Source of the DNA: Actinophytocola sp050699915
GTDB lineage: Bacteria > Actinomycetota > Actinomycetes > Mycobacteriales > Pseudonocardiaceae
Assembly (NCBI RefSeq): GCF_050699915.1
Contig: NZ_JBOHGA010000004.1
Location: forward strand, 1 to 64,000
Reading direction: 5' to 3'
Length of the DNA: 64,000 nt
A model generated the notes under the pieces. The model was not told where the DNA came from. It saw only the letters and a program-made list of their open reading frames with translations, and searched no databases. Position numbers and translations under genes: made by a program. This document shows, piece by piece, positions 27,633-35,820 of this stretch; the first letter of the stretch is position 1, and each line of letters begins with the position of its first letter.

Positions 27633-28657
27633 TCCGATGCGGAGCCGTTGCCCGACTCGTCCGACGCACTCGACGCCGCTTCGCGGCGGTCCACGTGACG
27701 GGTCCTGAGCAGGCTCGCCACCGCGGTGATCACCAGCACGCCCACGATCACCGTCAGGGACACCGCGATGTTCACCGTCGGCACGTTCAGCGGCTGGCCG
27801 CCGTTGATGAACGGCAGCGCGTTGGTGTGCAGCGCCTCGAGGACCATCTTGACCCCGATGAAGGCCAGGATGACCGCCAGTCCGATCGACAGGTACACCA
27901 GCCGCTTGAGTAGCCCGCCGAGCAGGAAGTACAGCTGCCGCAGGCCCATCAGCGCGAACGCGTTGGCGGCGAAGACCAGGAACGGCTCCTTCGTGAGGCC
28001 GAAGATCGCCGGGATCGAGTCGACCGCGAACATCAGGTCCGCCGAGCCGATCGCGATCATCACGATGAACAGTGGTGTGGCGAAGCGCTTGCCGTCGATC
28101 CGGGTGAAGACCTTGTTGCCGTGATAGTCGTCGGTCACCGGGAACAGCTTCCTGGCCCACTTGGTGATCCGGTTCTCCTCGTACTCCTCGTCCTCGCTCC
28201 CCAGGTTCGACCTGGACAGCTTCACGGCGGTGTAGACGAGGAACACGCCGAACACGTAGAACACCCAGCTGAACTGGGAGATCGCCGCGGCGCCGACCGC
28301 GATGAAGATGCCGCGCAGGATCAGCGCGAGCACGATGCCGACGAGCAGCACCTCGTGCTGGTGGATCGCCGGCACCGAGAACGCCGACATGATCACCAAG
28401 AAGATGAACAGGTTGTCGACCGACAGTGAGTACTCGGTGATGTAGCCCGCGAAGTACTCGCCGGCCGAGGTGCCGTCGGCGAACATCCAGATGCCGGCGC
28501 CGAACAGCACCGCCACCGCGACGTAGAAGACCACCCAGCGGGCGGCCTCACCGATGGTGACCTCGTGCGGTTTGCGATCGACGATCACCAGGTCGATGGC
28601 GAGCAGCACGATCAGGCCCCCGACGGTGGCGAGCCAGACCCACAGGGGAACGTTCAT
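27608..28657 (-). CDS. TerC-family membrane protein, probable manganese exporter
   Basis: 349 residues with about nine membrane segments. The TerC hallmarks are present: ITEYSLSVDNLFIFLVIMSAF and, in the second half, IAIGSADLMFAVDSIPAIFGLT, each with the conserved acidic residue in the membrane (SVDN, AVDSIP). TerC/Alx/MeeF proteins export Mn2+, including to metallate secreted enzymes. A hydrophilic central loop (NLGSEDEEYEENR) and a Ser-rich tail are cytoplasmic. The manganese role is reinforced by the yybP-ykoY-type riboswitch in its leader. The Shine-Dalgarno GGAGG lies about 8 bases before the ATG. Confidence 0.92.
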   Translation of the reverse strand: MNVPLWVWLATVGGLIVLLAIDLVIVDRKPHEVTIGEAARWVVFYVAVAVLFGAGIWMFADGTSAGEYFAGYITEYSLSVDNLFIFLVIMSAFSVPAIHQHEVLLVGIVLALILRGIFIAVGAAAISQFSWVFYVFGVFLVYTAVKLSRSNLGSEDEEYEENRITKWARKLFPVTDDYHGNKVFTRIDGKRFATPLFIVMIAIGSADLMFAVDSIPAIFGLTKEPFLVFAANAFALMGLRQLYFLLGGLLKRLVYLSIGLAVILAFIGVKMVLEALHTNALPFINGGQPLNVPTVNIAVSLTVIVGVLVITAVASLLRTRHVDRREAASSASDESGNGSASDQATSTRS

Positions 28658-28664
28658 TCAGGGA

Positions 28665-28699
28665 ACCTCCGGTCCGAACACACAGGTGTGACCGGAGGT
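28665..28699 (-). promoter_or_regulatory. Anti-Shine-Dalgarno hairpin, expression platform of the terC riboswitch
   Basis: On the minus strand ACCTCCGGTC and GACCGGAGGT form a perfect 10-bp stem around a 15-base loop. The 3' arm contains the terC ribosome site GGAGG. The 5' arm is the same CCTCC that closes the riboswitch P1 stem, so the two structures exclude each other. Metal binding that stabilises P1 would free the ribosome site and turn translation on. Confidence 0.75.
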
Positions 28700-28797
28700 C
28701 TCTTCCGCCGGTACGGGAACCGGCCGCCGGCGCCGGGATCCGCGCTGGGCGATCCGTGCTGACGACGTCGGCGCGAAGGAATACTCCCCTCCACTGC
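28690..28797 (-). ncRNA. yybP-ykoY-type manganese riboswitch aptamer
   Basis: The minus-strand leader of terC contains, in order, GGAGG (P1 5' strand) running into the invariant GGGGAGTA, then CGTCGTCA, a GC-rich variable helix, and AAGAGACCTCC ending in the P1 3' strand. This order and these conserved loops define the yybP-ykoY class, which binds Mn2+ at the docked L1/L3 loops and is usually found before TerC-type exporters. The internal helices were judged by eye. The rest of the 147-bp gap to the next gene shows nothing firm. Confidence 0.82.
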
Positions 28798-28944
28798 CTG
28801 CCATTCTCCCGTGCCGCTCCGGATCGCACCAGTCCAGGTGGTCCGAACGGGCGATGGCGTTGGTCACATCCGGATGAATCGGGCATTTCGGACTTCTCCG
28901 GAGGCTCTCAGCTACTCTCAGGAAACGTCGCATACGGTTTCCGT

Positions 28945-31806
28945 GTGGCCCGACTTTTCCGCTCTCACCTGCGCCGGATCCTGGTCGCGCTGGCCGTCGT
29001 CATCGTCGCCGCGGCCGGCGTGGTCTGGCTCAACAGCGCCGACGACCCACCCGCCGTGCGCACCCGGGAGGAGACCCTGGCCGGGGCCGGCGAGGGCACC
29101 CGGCTCGACTCGACGCTGTACCTGCCGGAGCGCACGCCCGCGCCGGCGATCATCGTCGCGCACGGGTTCGGCGGCAACAAGCAGAGCGTCGACGGGGACG
29201 CGCGAGAGCTCGCGCAGCGCGGGTTCGTGGTGCTCACCTACTCCGCGCGGGGGTTCGGCCGCAGCTCCGGGCAGATCGCGCTGAACTCCCGCGACGCCGA
29301 GGTGGCGGACGCGAGTGAGCTGGTCAGCTGGCTCGGCACGCGGTCCGAGGTGGTGCAGGACGGACCGGACGACCCGCGCGTCGGCGTCACCGGCGGCTCC
29401 TACGGCGGCGCGCTGTCGCTGCTGCTCGCGGGCACCGACAAGCGGGTCGACGCGCTCGCCCCGGCGATCACCTACAACGACCTGAGCCAGGCCCTGCTGC
29501 CGAACTCGGCCACGCCGGGCGCGACGCCGGCCACTCCCGCAGCCAACGCGTTCGCCGAGAACGGCGTGTTCAAGCGGTCCTGGGCAGGCATCTTCTTCGC
29601 GGCCGGCATGGGCGGCGCGGGCCTCGCCGACCCGTCGACCGACGCCATCGAGCCGGGCAACGAGGACGACGACGCGGAGGCCCCGGCCAACACCGGCGGC
29701 GCGCCCACCGAGGCACCGCCGTCGGGCGGCGGCCCGTCCGGTGGCGGTGCCCCGCTCGACACCGGCAACCCGTGCGGCAAGTTCCGCCAGGACTTCTGCC
29801 TCGCCTACGCCGAGGTCGCCACGACCGGGCGGGCCAGCCAACAGACCGTGGACCTGCTCCGCTCGGTGTCACCGGTGTCGGTGGCCGGCGAGATCACCCA
29901 GCCGACACTGCTCGTCCAGGGCGAGCAGGACACGCTGTTCGGGCTCGACCAGGCCGACGCCACGGCGCGGCAGATCAGCGAGGCGGGCGGCGAGGTCAAG
30001 GTCGTCTGGTACACCGGCGGCCACGACGGCGGGCGGCCCGGGCCGGAGCTGCGCGCCGAGATGGCCGACTGGTTCGACTTCCACCTGCGCGACCGCGGCG
30101 CCGACCCGGGCACCGGGCTCGAGTACGCCGTGCAGGGCGCGCTGCGGGTGCAGGGCGCGCCGTCGGTGCGCACGGTGTCGACGGACGTCTACCCGGGCCT
30201 CGACGGCACGAACACGAACCGACGGCCGGTGCGGATCTACGGGCCGGAGCAGACGATCGTCAACCCGCCGGGCGGCAACCCGGCCGCGGTCAGCAGCATG
30301 CCGGGGCTCGGCGCGATCATCGGCAGCTCGTCGCGGCTCGCGGGGCGGGTGTCGATCGACCTGCCGGGCCAGTCCGCGCGGTTCACCAGCCGACCGCTGA
30401 CCTCGCAGCTGCTGATCGCCGGGTCGAGCACGGTCCGGCTGCGGGTGTCGACGGTGCCGGGCGCACCCGTGCCCGAGGGCGGCGCGGTGCTGTTCGCGAA
30501 GTTGTACGACGTCGGCTCGGACGGGGCGCGGCTGCTGCCCGGCTCGGCCGTCTCGCCGCTGCGGATCCCGGCACTGCCGGCCGACGGACGGCCGGCAGAG
30601 GTGACGGTCACGCTGCCGGGCATCGTCCGTCCAATCGAGACGGACCGGCGGATCGAGCTCGTCGTCAGCACCACCGACCAGGCGTACGCGACGCCGACGC
30701 AGGCCGCCGCGTACCGGGTGTCGGTGGCGTCGACCGCGACGGTCGACGCGCCGGTCGTGTCGGGCACCCGCTCGGGCACCGGCCCGCCGACGAGTCCGCT
30801 GCTGGGGATCGCGGTGGTGCTGGGCATCTGCGTGCTGGCCGGCATCTGGGGCGCGCTGCGGCGACGCCGGTCGGTCGACTCGGACCCCGCCCTCGTGGAC
30901 GTGCCGCTGGTGATCGAGAACCTGTCGAAGCGCTACCCGGGCGGAGTGACGGCGGTCGACGACCTGTCCTTCCGGGTCGAGCGCGGACAGGTGCTCGGAC
31001 TGCTCGGCCCCAACGGTGCCGGCAAGACGACGTCCCTGCGCATGCTGATGGGGTTGATCAAGGCGACAGGCGGCAGCATCCGGGTGTTCGGCCACCGGAT
31101 CTACTCGGGCGCGCCGGTGCTGTCCCGGATCGGCTCGTTCGTCGAGGGCGCCGGGTTCCTGCCGCACCTGTCCGGGCGCGCGAACCTGGAGCTGTACTGG
31201 GCGGCGACCGGGCGGCCGACCGAGAAGGCGCACTTCTCGGAGGCGCTGGAGATCGCCGGGCTGGGCGACGCGGTGGACAGGCGGGTGCGCACCTACAGCC
31301 AGGGCATGCGGCAGCGGCTGGCGATCGCGCAGTCGATGCTCGGGCTGCCGGACCTGCTGGTGCTCGACGAGCCGACCAACGGGCTCGACCCGCCGCAGAT
31401 CCACCAGATGCGCGAGGTGCTGCGCCGCTACGCCGCCGCGGGCCGGACGGTGCTGGTGTCCTCGCACCTGCTGGCGGAGGTCGAGCAGACCTGTGACCAC
31501 GTGGTCGTCATGCACCACGGCCGCCTCGTCGCGGCCGGCCCGGTGGACGAGATCGTGGGCGGCGCCGGCGAGGCCACATTCCGGGTCGACCAGCCGACGG
31601 AGGCCGCGGAGGTGCTGCGGTCGGTGGACGGCGTGGACGATGTCGTGGTCGATGGTCCGCTGGTGCACGCGGACCTGGACGGCCTGCCGCGCGCGGAGGC
31701 CCTGGCGACCCTGGTCCGGGCCGGCGTCGCGGTCGAGCAGGCCGGTCCCCGCCGCCGCCTGGAAGACGCCTTCCTGCAACTGGTGGGAGAGGAGTCCTCC
31801 CGATGA
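28945..31806 (+). CDS. Fusion of an extracytoplasmic X-Pro-peptidase-like hydrolase with a cytoplasmic ABC ATPase
   Basis: About 953 residues from GTG. Order: membrane segment LVALAVVIVAAAGVVWL (13-30); alpha/beta hydrolase (IIVAHGFGGNKQ, nucleophile GVTGGSYGGALSLLL, QGEQDTLFG, TGGHDGGRPG); a Pro/Gly-rich low-complexity insert near 240-270; a beta-rich PepX-C-like domain; a second membrane segment LLGIAVVLGICVLAGIWGAL near 610-630; then an ABC ATPase with GPNGAGKT, YSQGMRQRLAIAQSML and VLDEPTNGLDP. The hydrolase would face outside and the ATPase inside. It overlaps the permease gene by 4 bp (ATGA). Start placed at the GTG just before the first membrane segment; earlier codons look non-coding. 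Confidence 0.85.
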   Translation: MARLFRSHLRRILVALAVVIVAAAGVVWLNSADDPPAVRTREETLAGAGEGTRLDSTLYLPERTPAPAIIVAHGFGGNKQSVDGDARELAQRGFVVLTYSARGFGRSSGQIALNSRDAEVADASELVSWLGTRSEVVQDGPDDPRVGVTGGSYGGALSLLLAGTDKRVDALAPAITYNDLSQALLPNSATPGATPATPAANAFAENGVFKRSWAGIFFAAGMGGAGLADPSTDAIEPGNEDDDAEAPANTGGAPTEAPPSGGGPSGGGAPLDTGNPCGKFRQDFCLAYAEVATTGRASQQTVDLLRSVSPVSVAGEITQPTLLVQGEQDTLFGLDQADATARQISEAGGEVKVVWYTGGHDGGRPGPELRAEMADWFDFHLRDRGADPGTGLEYAVQGALRVQGAPSVRTVSTDVYPGLDGTNTNRRPVRIYGPEQTIVNPPGGNPAAVSSMPGLGAIIGSSSRLAGRVSIDLPGQSARFTSRPLTSQLLIAGSSTVRLRVSTVPGAPVPEGGAVLFAKLYDVGSDGARLLPGSAVSPLRIPALPADGRPAEVTVTLPGIVRPIETDRRIELVVSTTDQAYATPTQAAAYRVSVASTATVDAPVVSGTRSGTGPPTSPLLGIAVVLGICVLAGIWGALRRRRSVDSDPALVDVPLVIENLSKRYPGGVTAVDDLSFRVERGQVLGLLGPNGAGKTTSLRMLMGLIKATGGSIRVFGHRIYSGAPVLSRIGSFVEGAGFLPHLSGRANLELYWAATGRPTEKAHFSEALEIAGLGDAVDRRVRTYSQGMRQRLAIAQSMLGLPDLLVLDEPTNGLDPPQIHQMREVLRRYAAAGRTVLVSSHLLAEVEQTCDHVVVMHHGRLVAAGPVDEIVGGAGEATFRVDQPTEAAEVLRSVDGVDDVVVDGPLVHADLDGLPRAEALATLVRAGVAVEQAGPRRRLEDAFLQLVGEESSR

Positions 31807-32765
31807 GCCCCACGGTCGACGGCGGCGGTACCGCCTACGACGAGCACGAAGTCCACACCGACCCGGCGGCGCTGGAGGTCCTCGCCGAAGCCGCCGCGCA
31901 CGAGACCGTCGAGGTGGCCCCGGACGGTTCGGTCGTCGGCTACAAGGCGCGCCGCACGTTGCGGCTGCGGGTCGAGCTGGTCCGCCAGCTGCGGCGCCGA
32001 CGCGTCCAACTCATGCTCGGCTTCCTGGTGCTGCTGCCGTTCATCCTGTGGGCGGCGTTCGAGTTCGGCACCGACGACGGCGGCGGTCAGGGCGGTGGCG
32101 GGTTCGTCGACCTGGCGACCCGCAGCGCGCCGAACTTCGTGGTGTTCGCCCTGTTCGCCACGGGCAGCTTCCTGCTCCCGATGATCGTGGCACTGTTCTT
32201 CGGCGACACGATCGCGAGCGAGGCGTCGTGGTCGAGCCTGAAGTACCTGCTGGCGATGCCGGTCCCCCGGCATCGGTTGATGCGCCAGAAGGCGGTGGCC
32301 TCGGCGCTGCTGTCGCTGTTCGCGGTGACGCTGCTGCCGGCCGTCGCGCTGGCCGTCGGCGTCGTGTTCTACGGCGCGGGCGAGGCAGTGAGCCCGACGG
32401 GCGACGCGATCGACTTCGATCAGGCGATGATCGCCCTGGCGCTGACGATCTGCTATCTGGCGATCCACCTGCTCTGGGTAGCCGGCGTGGCCCTGTTCCT
32501 CACGGTGTCGACGGATGCCCCGCTGGGAGCCGTGGGCGGCACGGTGCTGGTGGCGATCCTGTCGCAGATCCTCGACCAGATCACCGCGCTGGAAGGCCTG
32601 CGCAACTACCTGCCGACGCACTACGCGTTCGCCTGGTCCGACCTGATCTCCACGGACATCGACTGGTCGAACATGGCAGCGGGGGCTTTCTCCGCGGTGG
32701 CCTACGGAGCGTTCTTCGGCCTCCTGGCCTGGCGCCGCTTCCGCACCAAGGACATCACCTCGTAA
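31803..32765 (+). CDS. ABC-2-type transporter permease
   Basis: 320 residues. A hydrophilic N-terminal 75 residues is followed by about six membrane segments (LMLGFLVLLPFILWAAF, FVVFALFATGSFLLPMIVALFF, LFAVTLLPAVALAVGVVFY, and others). GDTIASEASWSSLKYLLAMPVPRHRLMRQK is the coupling-loop motif of ABC-2 permeases. Start and stop overlap as ATGA with the hydrolase-ATPase gene, so the two proteins are made together and should form one complex. Substrate unknown. A long hairpin follows. Confidence 0.88.
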   Translation: MSPTVDGGGTAYDEHEVHTDPAALEVLAEAAAHETVEVAPDGSVVGYKARRTLRLRVELVRQLRRRRVQLMLGFLVLLPFILWAAFEFGTDDGGGQGGGGFVDLATRSAPNFVVFALFATGSFLLPMIVALFFGDTIASEASWSSLKYLLAMPVPRHRLMRQKAVASALLSLFAVTLLPAVALAVGVVFYGAGEAVSPTGDAIDFDQAMIALALTICYLAIHLLWVAGVALFLTVSTDAPLGAVGGTVLVAILSQILDQITALEGLRNYLPTHYAFAWSDLISTDIDWSNMAAGAFSAVAYGAFFGLLAWRRFRTKDITS

Positions 32766-32775
32766 TTCCCCCGCG

Positions 32776-32827
32776 TGGCAGCAAGTCTCGTGGCTCATCC
32801 AGATGGTGAGCCACATTCTTGCTGCCA
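32776..32827. terminator. Long two-stem hairpin, probable terminator
   Basis: TGGCAGCAAG pairs with CTTGCTGCCA (10 bp) and encloses GTGGCTCA pairing with TGAGCCAC (8 bp). The 52-nt structure begins 10 bp after the permease stop. It also marks the left edge of the less GC-biased island. Downstream, before the regulator, there is a candidate TATCCT -10 box (32872) and a small GTGGCG-TTT-CGCCAC stem. Confidence 0.65.
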
Positions 32828-32936
32828 GGTTGCAAGTTTGCTACTGGCAGTATGACCTAGGCCACTTGCGAGGTATCCTCGTGCCACGTGGCGTTTCGCC
32901 ACAACTCATCAACACCTGGCCTGAGAGGACAAGTCG

Positions 32937-33803
32937 ATGGCACAGGGTGGCACCCGGGTGATGCATCAGCGGCGGCTGCGAGCCGAGCTGCGCCGAATCC
33001 GTGAGGGCGCAGGGTGCACACAGAAATCGGTCGCCGAGGCCATGGGATGGTCGACTTCCAAGGTGATCCGAATGGAGACGGGCGTAGTCAACGTCTCGAC
33101 CTCCGACGTCATGGCTTTGCTGCTCTACTACGGCATCACCGAGCCGGACCGAACGGAAGAACTGCTCGCGATCAGCCGCACCAAGGAAGAGATGTGGTGG
33201 GATCGGTACCGCGAGTTCTCCACCCCGGATTTCTTCAACTTCTTGGACTATGAGAACTCGGCGTCCGAGATTCGGCACTACGTGGGCTTCGTACTTCCCG
33301 GTCTGTTGCAGACAGAAGACTATGCCCGAGCCGTGATCAGCGGGCAGATATCCGATCCTGAAGGGATCGAGCGCGAGGTTCAGATACGCCTGCGCCGGCA
33401 GGAACTACTCGCAAACAAGGAAGGCCTGCGAGCCTGGTACATCATCGACGAGGCAGCGTTGCACCGGTGGATCGGTGGCCGCGAGGTGCTCATGCGACAA
33501 CTCGTCGTCCTCAAGGAGATGACCGAATGGCCCAACCTCAGCATTCGTGTCGTGCCGCACACGGTAGGAATGCACCCGGGATTGATGCGCCGATCGTTCA
33601 TGATCTTCGATTTCAGCGCCGACGACGAAGAATCGATAGTCAACATCGAGGATCCGCACAAGGACAAGCTGATTCAGGTCGACCAAGCGACGAACAGCGA
33701 GTTCGTGAAGAGATTCCAGGCGTTGGAGGATGTCGCGGCCGACGAGGCCGAGTCCGGCAAGCTCATTGATTCGGCGCTCGAAAGAGTACGCATGAGTACG
33801 TAA
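32937..33803 (+). CDS. XRE-family regulator with DUF5753 domain
   Basis: 288 residues. The first 60 form an XRE helix-turn-helix (RAELRRIREGAGCTQKSVAEAMGWSTSKVIRMETG). The rest is DUF5753: YVGFVLPGLLQTEDYARAVI, VQIRLRRQELL, AWYIIDEAALHRWIGG, MRQLVVLKEMTEWPNLSIRVVP. This family is abundant in Streptomyces-type actinobacteria, where members such as WhiJ work with a small DUF397 partner in development or toxin-antitoxin-like control. A DUF397 gene lies two genes downstream on the other strand. Codon choice is less GC-biased than in the flanks. ATG follows GAGAGGAC. Confidence 0.9.
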   Translation: MAQGGTRVMHQRRLRAELRRIREGAGCTQKSVAEAMGWSTSKVIRMETGVVNVSTSDVMALLLYYGITEPDRTEELLAISRTKEEMWWDRYREFSTPDFFNFLDYENSASEIRHYVGFVLPGLLQTEDYARAVISGQISDPEGIEREVQIRLRRQELLANKEGLRAWYIIDEAALHRWIGGREVLMRQLVVLKEMTEWPNLSIRVVPHTVGMHPGLMRRSFMIFDFSADDEESIVNIEDPHKDKLIQVDQATNSEFVKRFQALEDVAADEAESGKLIDSALERVRMST

Positions 33804-33830
33804 GCACCCGGCGAGGGGAGGCTGGTCGCG

Positions 33831-34865
33831 ATGATCACGTCAGGGAACGGTCACGACGATGTTCATGCGTCTGACTTGGCGTTGAACGTTGCTCAACTCC
33901 CCAAGCCGAGAACGCCGGCAGACGATGACCAGACCGGCCCGACCATCGGCCTGATCACCGCCATCCCGGAGGAGTTCGCCGCGATGCGTGCGCTCCTTGA
34001 GTACCCCACCGAGCACTACGTGGAGCGAGACCCCGCGCTGTACATACTCGGCTACTTGCCTAGCAGGAAAGCGGCCCGAAGCCATCGGGTGGTGCTCACC
34101 CTGCTCGGCGCAACCGCGACCAACGCCGCCGCGAACGGCTGTACCAACCTCGTGCGGAGCTTCCCCACCGTGGTCGCAGTGATCATGGTGGGGATCGCGG
34201 CTGGCGTGCCGAACCCCTACCGTCCGCAACACCATGTCCGGTTGGGGGACGTCGTCGTGGCGACAGAGGGACTCATCGACTACGACCACGTCCACGCGTT
34301 GGCCGACGGCGTCCAGCCGCGCCGCCAGTTCCCGTTGCCGTCACCAAGATTCGCCCGCTGCGCCGACATGCTCAAGGCGGACGAGCTGAGCGGTCACCGG
34401 CCCTGGGAACACTGGCTTGGTGAGGGCCGCCCCGCCCTGGCGGGTTACGGCCGCCCCCCTCAACACACCGACGTACTCCATGACTCCGGCGGGAACAAGC
34501 TGGACCATCCGCCACGGAACCGCAGCGGCCACCGGAAGGGCGCACCGAAGATCCACTACGGCGCGATCGGCAGCGCCGACAGATCGCTACGCGACGCTGC
34601 CACGCGCGACCAGCTCGCCAACCGACACGGCTTCCTCGCGATCGAGATGGAAGGCGCCGGGATCGGGAGCAGCAGCTTCCTCAACAACCTCGAGTGGTTC
34701 GTGATCAGAGGAATATCGGACTATGGCGACAAGCAGCGCAACGAGGTGTGGCGCCGCCACGCCTCACTGGCGGCCGCCTGCTACCTCCGGGCACTGCTCG
34801 CCAAGTGCCTACCGCTGGAGCCTCAGTTCGGACCGGACCGAGCGGAGGCAACCTCGCTCCGCTGA
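33831..34865 (+). CDS. Nucleoside phosphorylase-fold protein (MTA/SAH nucleosidase-like)
   Basis: 344 residues. The N-terminal 35 residues are hydrophilic, then TIGLITAIPEEFAAMRALL starts the PNP/UDP-phosphorylase fold. VIMVGIAAGVPNPY is the glycine-rich phosphate/ribose region, FLAIEMEGAGIG carries the M-E ribose-binding pair, and VIRGISDYGD the catalytic Asp near the base. An insertion around 180-235 (WEHWLGEGRPALAGYGRPPQ...) is specific to this group. It probably cleaves or binds a nucleoside or nucleotide. It starts 27 bp after the XRE/DUF5753 gene on the same strand, so they form an operon. PNP-fold proteins also occur as effectors in bacterial conflict systems; that role is speculation here. 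Confidence 0.82.
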   Translation: MITSGNGHDDVHASDLALNVAQLPKPRTPADDDQTGPTIGLITAIPEEFAAMRALLEYPTEHYVERDPALYILGYLPSRKAARSHRVVLTLLGATATNAAANGCTNLVRSFPTVVAVIMVGIAAGVPNPYRPQHHVRLGDVVVATEGLIDYDHVHALADGVQPRRQFPLPSPRFARCADMLKADELSGHRPWEHWLGEGRPALAGYGRPPQHTDVLHDSGGNKLDHPPRNRSGHRKGAPKIHYGAIGSADRSLRDAATRDQLANRHGFLAIEMEGAGIGSSSFLNNLEWFVIRGISDYGDKQRNEVWRRHASLAAACYLRALLAKCLPLEPQFGPDRAEATSLR

Positions 34866-34868
34866 TCA

Positions 34869-35096
34869 CTACGGACAGTCGGACTGCTGATCGGTTGACA
34901 GTCCGGTGATGAAGGTCGCCCAGTTGGCGCTTCGGAAGTCCAGGGTGCCGCCGACACGGTTTTTTGTGTCGCGCACGAAGACGGCACCGCCACCGGCAGC
35001 GGCCTCCACACAGGAGGTCTGCGGGCCTCCGGAGAAACGGCTCTTCCTCCAAGTCAGCCGAGCGGACGTATCAAGATCATTACTGGGCTCCAGCAT
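34869..35096 (-). CDS. DUF397 protein
   Basis: 75 residues with the full DUF397 pattern: LTWRKSRFSGGPQTSCVEAAAGGGAVFVRDTKN and the closing LDFRSANWATFITGL. These small proteins partner XRE/DUF5753 regulators such as the one encoded nearby, probably modulating their DNA binding. An upstream in-frame TTG would add eight residues; the ATG gives the usual family length. It is convergent with the nucleosidase gene with 3 bp between, so no terminator separates them. Confidence 0.85.
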   Translation of the reverse strand: MLEPSNDLDTSARLTWRKSRFSGGPQTSCVEAAAGGGAVFVRDTKNRVGGTLDFRSANWATFITGLSTDQQSDCP

Positions 35097-35346
35097 GGGA
35101 GCGGAGATTATCCGATGCAAAACCCGTGATCAACTTCAACCCGCCTTACACCACCCGCTGGGGTGTAGCTGCCAGGAGATCGCTGACAAGATTTCCGCCA
35201 TGTTAGGTAGCAGGGGACCCGCGGCGGTGGTCGCCAAGCAGTGAGGCGAGTCGCCGTGATCCGCGGGAACATGCGGCGAGAAAAGGATCAGCGGATCCTG
35301 CGAGAGCAGGTCCACGGCGATCGCGGCGAAGCCGGGGAATGACTGA

Positions 35347-35570
35347 CTAGGTAACCCCGAGACCGTCGGCCACCGTGCCGTGCCGAGCCTTGAAGCGTCC
35401 GAACGCAGCGATGGACGCGGATCTTGTCCGACAGGTTCTCGTTGCGGGAGCGAGACAGGGGTCGCCGCTGCTTCGCAGCTCGGATCCAGTAGGACGGCCC
35501 GGTACGTGCCGCCACGGGCCAGGAAGTCGAGCACCGCATCCCGGTAGTGGGCCGGACGTTCGGGGTCGTC
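35347..35570 (-). pseudogene. Decayed gene remnant with frameshifts (possibly DUF5919-like)
   Basis: Protein-like stretches appear in order but in three frames: HYRDAVLDFLARGGTYRAVLLDP, then SRNENLSDKIR, then ASIAAFGRFKARHGTVADGLGVT before a stop. Joined, they resemble the segment of XRE-associated DUF5919/PLD-like proteins with V-R-x-x-L-x-D-P followed by E-x-L-x-x-K-I-R. At least two indels are needed. The minus strand down to about 35136 stays open and may belong to the same remnant. The rest of the gap from 35097 to 35820 holds no intact gene that I can support. Confidence 0.35.
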
Positions 35571-35614
35571 AGGTAACCCGACGACGTGCGCAGGGCGGTG
35601 CCCAGGTCGACCGC

Positions 35615-35655
35615 GTCCGAGAAGTCCCGCCTGGATCAGGCGGGACTTCTCGGAC
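35615..35655. repeat. Perfect 19-bp-arm inverted repeat
   Basis: GTCCGAGAAGTCCCGCCTG is followed by GAT and then CAGGCGGGACTTCTCGGAC, with no mismatch. It could be an orphan bidirectional terminator left after gene loss or the end of a small mobile element. It stands next to the decayed remnant, about 165 bp before the VOC gene. Confidence 0.9.
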
Positions 35656-35820
35656 TGGCTGGGGCGTTGAGGCTGCGCGAAGACCGAGGTGCTGCCGGCA
35701 GGCCCACGTTCGCGAGCCAGGCGCGGCGGGCGTCTCGGGGTCGCTTTCGTACGTGTGCCCTGGTTGGAACACCTCGGCCAATCGATGCCCCCCAGCGATG
35801 TCGGATGCAACCAGGATGAC

